From NCBI GenBank assembly GCA_026785765.1, contig JAJAZK010000415.1, positions 1-14,607 on the forward strand: a stretch of 14,607 nt of DNA, in the 5' to 3' direction. Position 1 is the first letter of the stretch, and each line of letters opens with the position of its first letter. The position numbers and the translations under genes were made by a program. The notes beneath the pieces were generated by a model. That model searched no databases. It was not told where the DNA came from and worked only from the letters and a program-made list of their open reading frames with translations. Positions 14,271 through 14,607 of the stretch are shown here, in pieces. The stretch is from Rhodoferax sp. (GTDB lineage Bacteria > Pseudomonadota > Gammaproteobacteria > Burkholderiales > Burkholderiaceae_C).

Positions 14271-14607
14271 ATGGTTCAGATCACACTACCCGACGGTTCA
14301 CAACGCGATTTTTCCGGCCCTGTCACCGTTGCCGAAGTGGCTGCGTCGATTGGTTCTGGCCTGGCCAAGGCCGCACTGGCCGGAAAAATCGGCGACAAAT
14401 TGGTCGATACCAGCTACCGGATCGACTCCGATAGTGCGCTCGCCATCATCACCGCCAAGGATCCCGCAGGGCTTGAGGTGATCCGTCACTCGACGGCACA
14501 CCTGCTGGCCTACGCAGTAAAGGAGCTGTTTCCCGATGCGCAGGTCACGATCGGCCCGGTCATCGAAAACGGCTTTTTCTACGACTTTTCATACAAGCGC
14601 CCCTTCA
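14271..14607 (+). CDS. thrS: Threonyl-tRNA synthetase, N-terminal part (3' partial)
   Basis: The 112 codons before the window end begin MVQITLPDGSQRDFSGPVTV, the TGS domain (about 1-62) of ThrRS. The start of the editing domain follows, with RHSTAHLLAYAVKELFP (72-88, the H-x-x-x-H of the deacylation site) and IGPVIENGFFYDF. ThrRS charges tRNA-Thr and hydrolyses mis-attached Ser. GGAGG at 14261-14265 with five bases to ATG 14271 gives a strong start. The gene is preceded by a terminator and Thr-rich leader peptide, so expression probably responds to the level of charged tRNA-Thr. In many proteobacteria infC, rpmI and rplT follow thrS; they would lie beyond the window. Confidence 0.97.
   Translation, partial: MVQITLPDGSQRDFSGPVTVAEVAASIGSGLAKAALAGKIGDKLVDTSYRIDSDSALAIITAKDPAGLEVIRHSTAHLLAYAVKELFPDAQVTIGPVIENGFFYDFSYKRPF

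Overview
The window is a high-GC proteobacterial chromosome segment, most likely from a betaproteobacterium of the order Burkholderiales. That placement is an inference from recalled protein resemblance, codon bias and gene content; no database was searched. Most of it is a polyamine (putrescine) uptake and catabolism cluster. It is followed by the glyoxylate-cycle gene aceA and the start of thrS.

Layout, left to right. Positions 1-182 are the 3' end of a PuuB-type gamma-glutamylputrescine oxidase. It converges on a MocR/GntR-aminotransferase regulator on the minus strand (418-1902), with a large GC-rich hairpin between them. The regulator is divergent from a plus-strand run: puuD (2016-2795), puuA (2818-4185), spuC-type aminotransferase (4224-5621), potF (5766-6899), potG (6904-8061), potH (8070-9020, interrupted by an in-frame amber codon), potI (9017-9859), an outer-membrane beta-barrel protein (9905-11179), and a second, damaged glutamine-synthetase-like gene (11254-12477, in-frame opal codon and shortened C-terminus). 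The shared promoter region at 1903-2015 carries a perfect inverted repeat that is a good operator candidate.

Working together, PotFGHI would import putrescine, with the barrel protein as a possible outer-membrane entry. PuuA, PuuB and PuuD would run the gamma-glutamyl route to GABA, and SpuC the direct transamination route. The MocR protein would sense a pathway aldehyde, amine or PLP adduct. The potH and second-GS lesions suggest the uptake branch is decaying, is read through, or contains sequence errors.

An AT-rich block (12478-12640) full of palindromes precedes aceA (12700-14019). Between aceA and thrS (from 14271, cut by the window end) lies the most striking feature: a 16-codon leader peptide with four Thr codons, three consecutive, followed by a mutually exclusive antiterminator/terminator pair. 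This fits a ribosome-mediated transcription attenuator controlling threonyl-tRNA synthetase by threonine supply.

No tRNA, rRNA, CRISPR array or insertion sequence was found. No gene-free stretch exceeds 300 bases.
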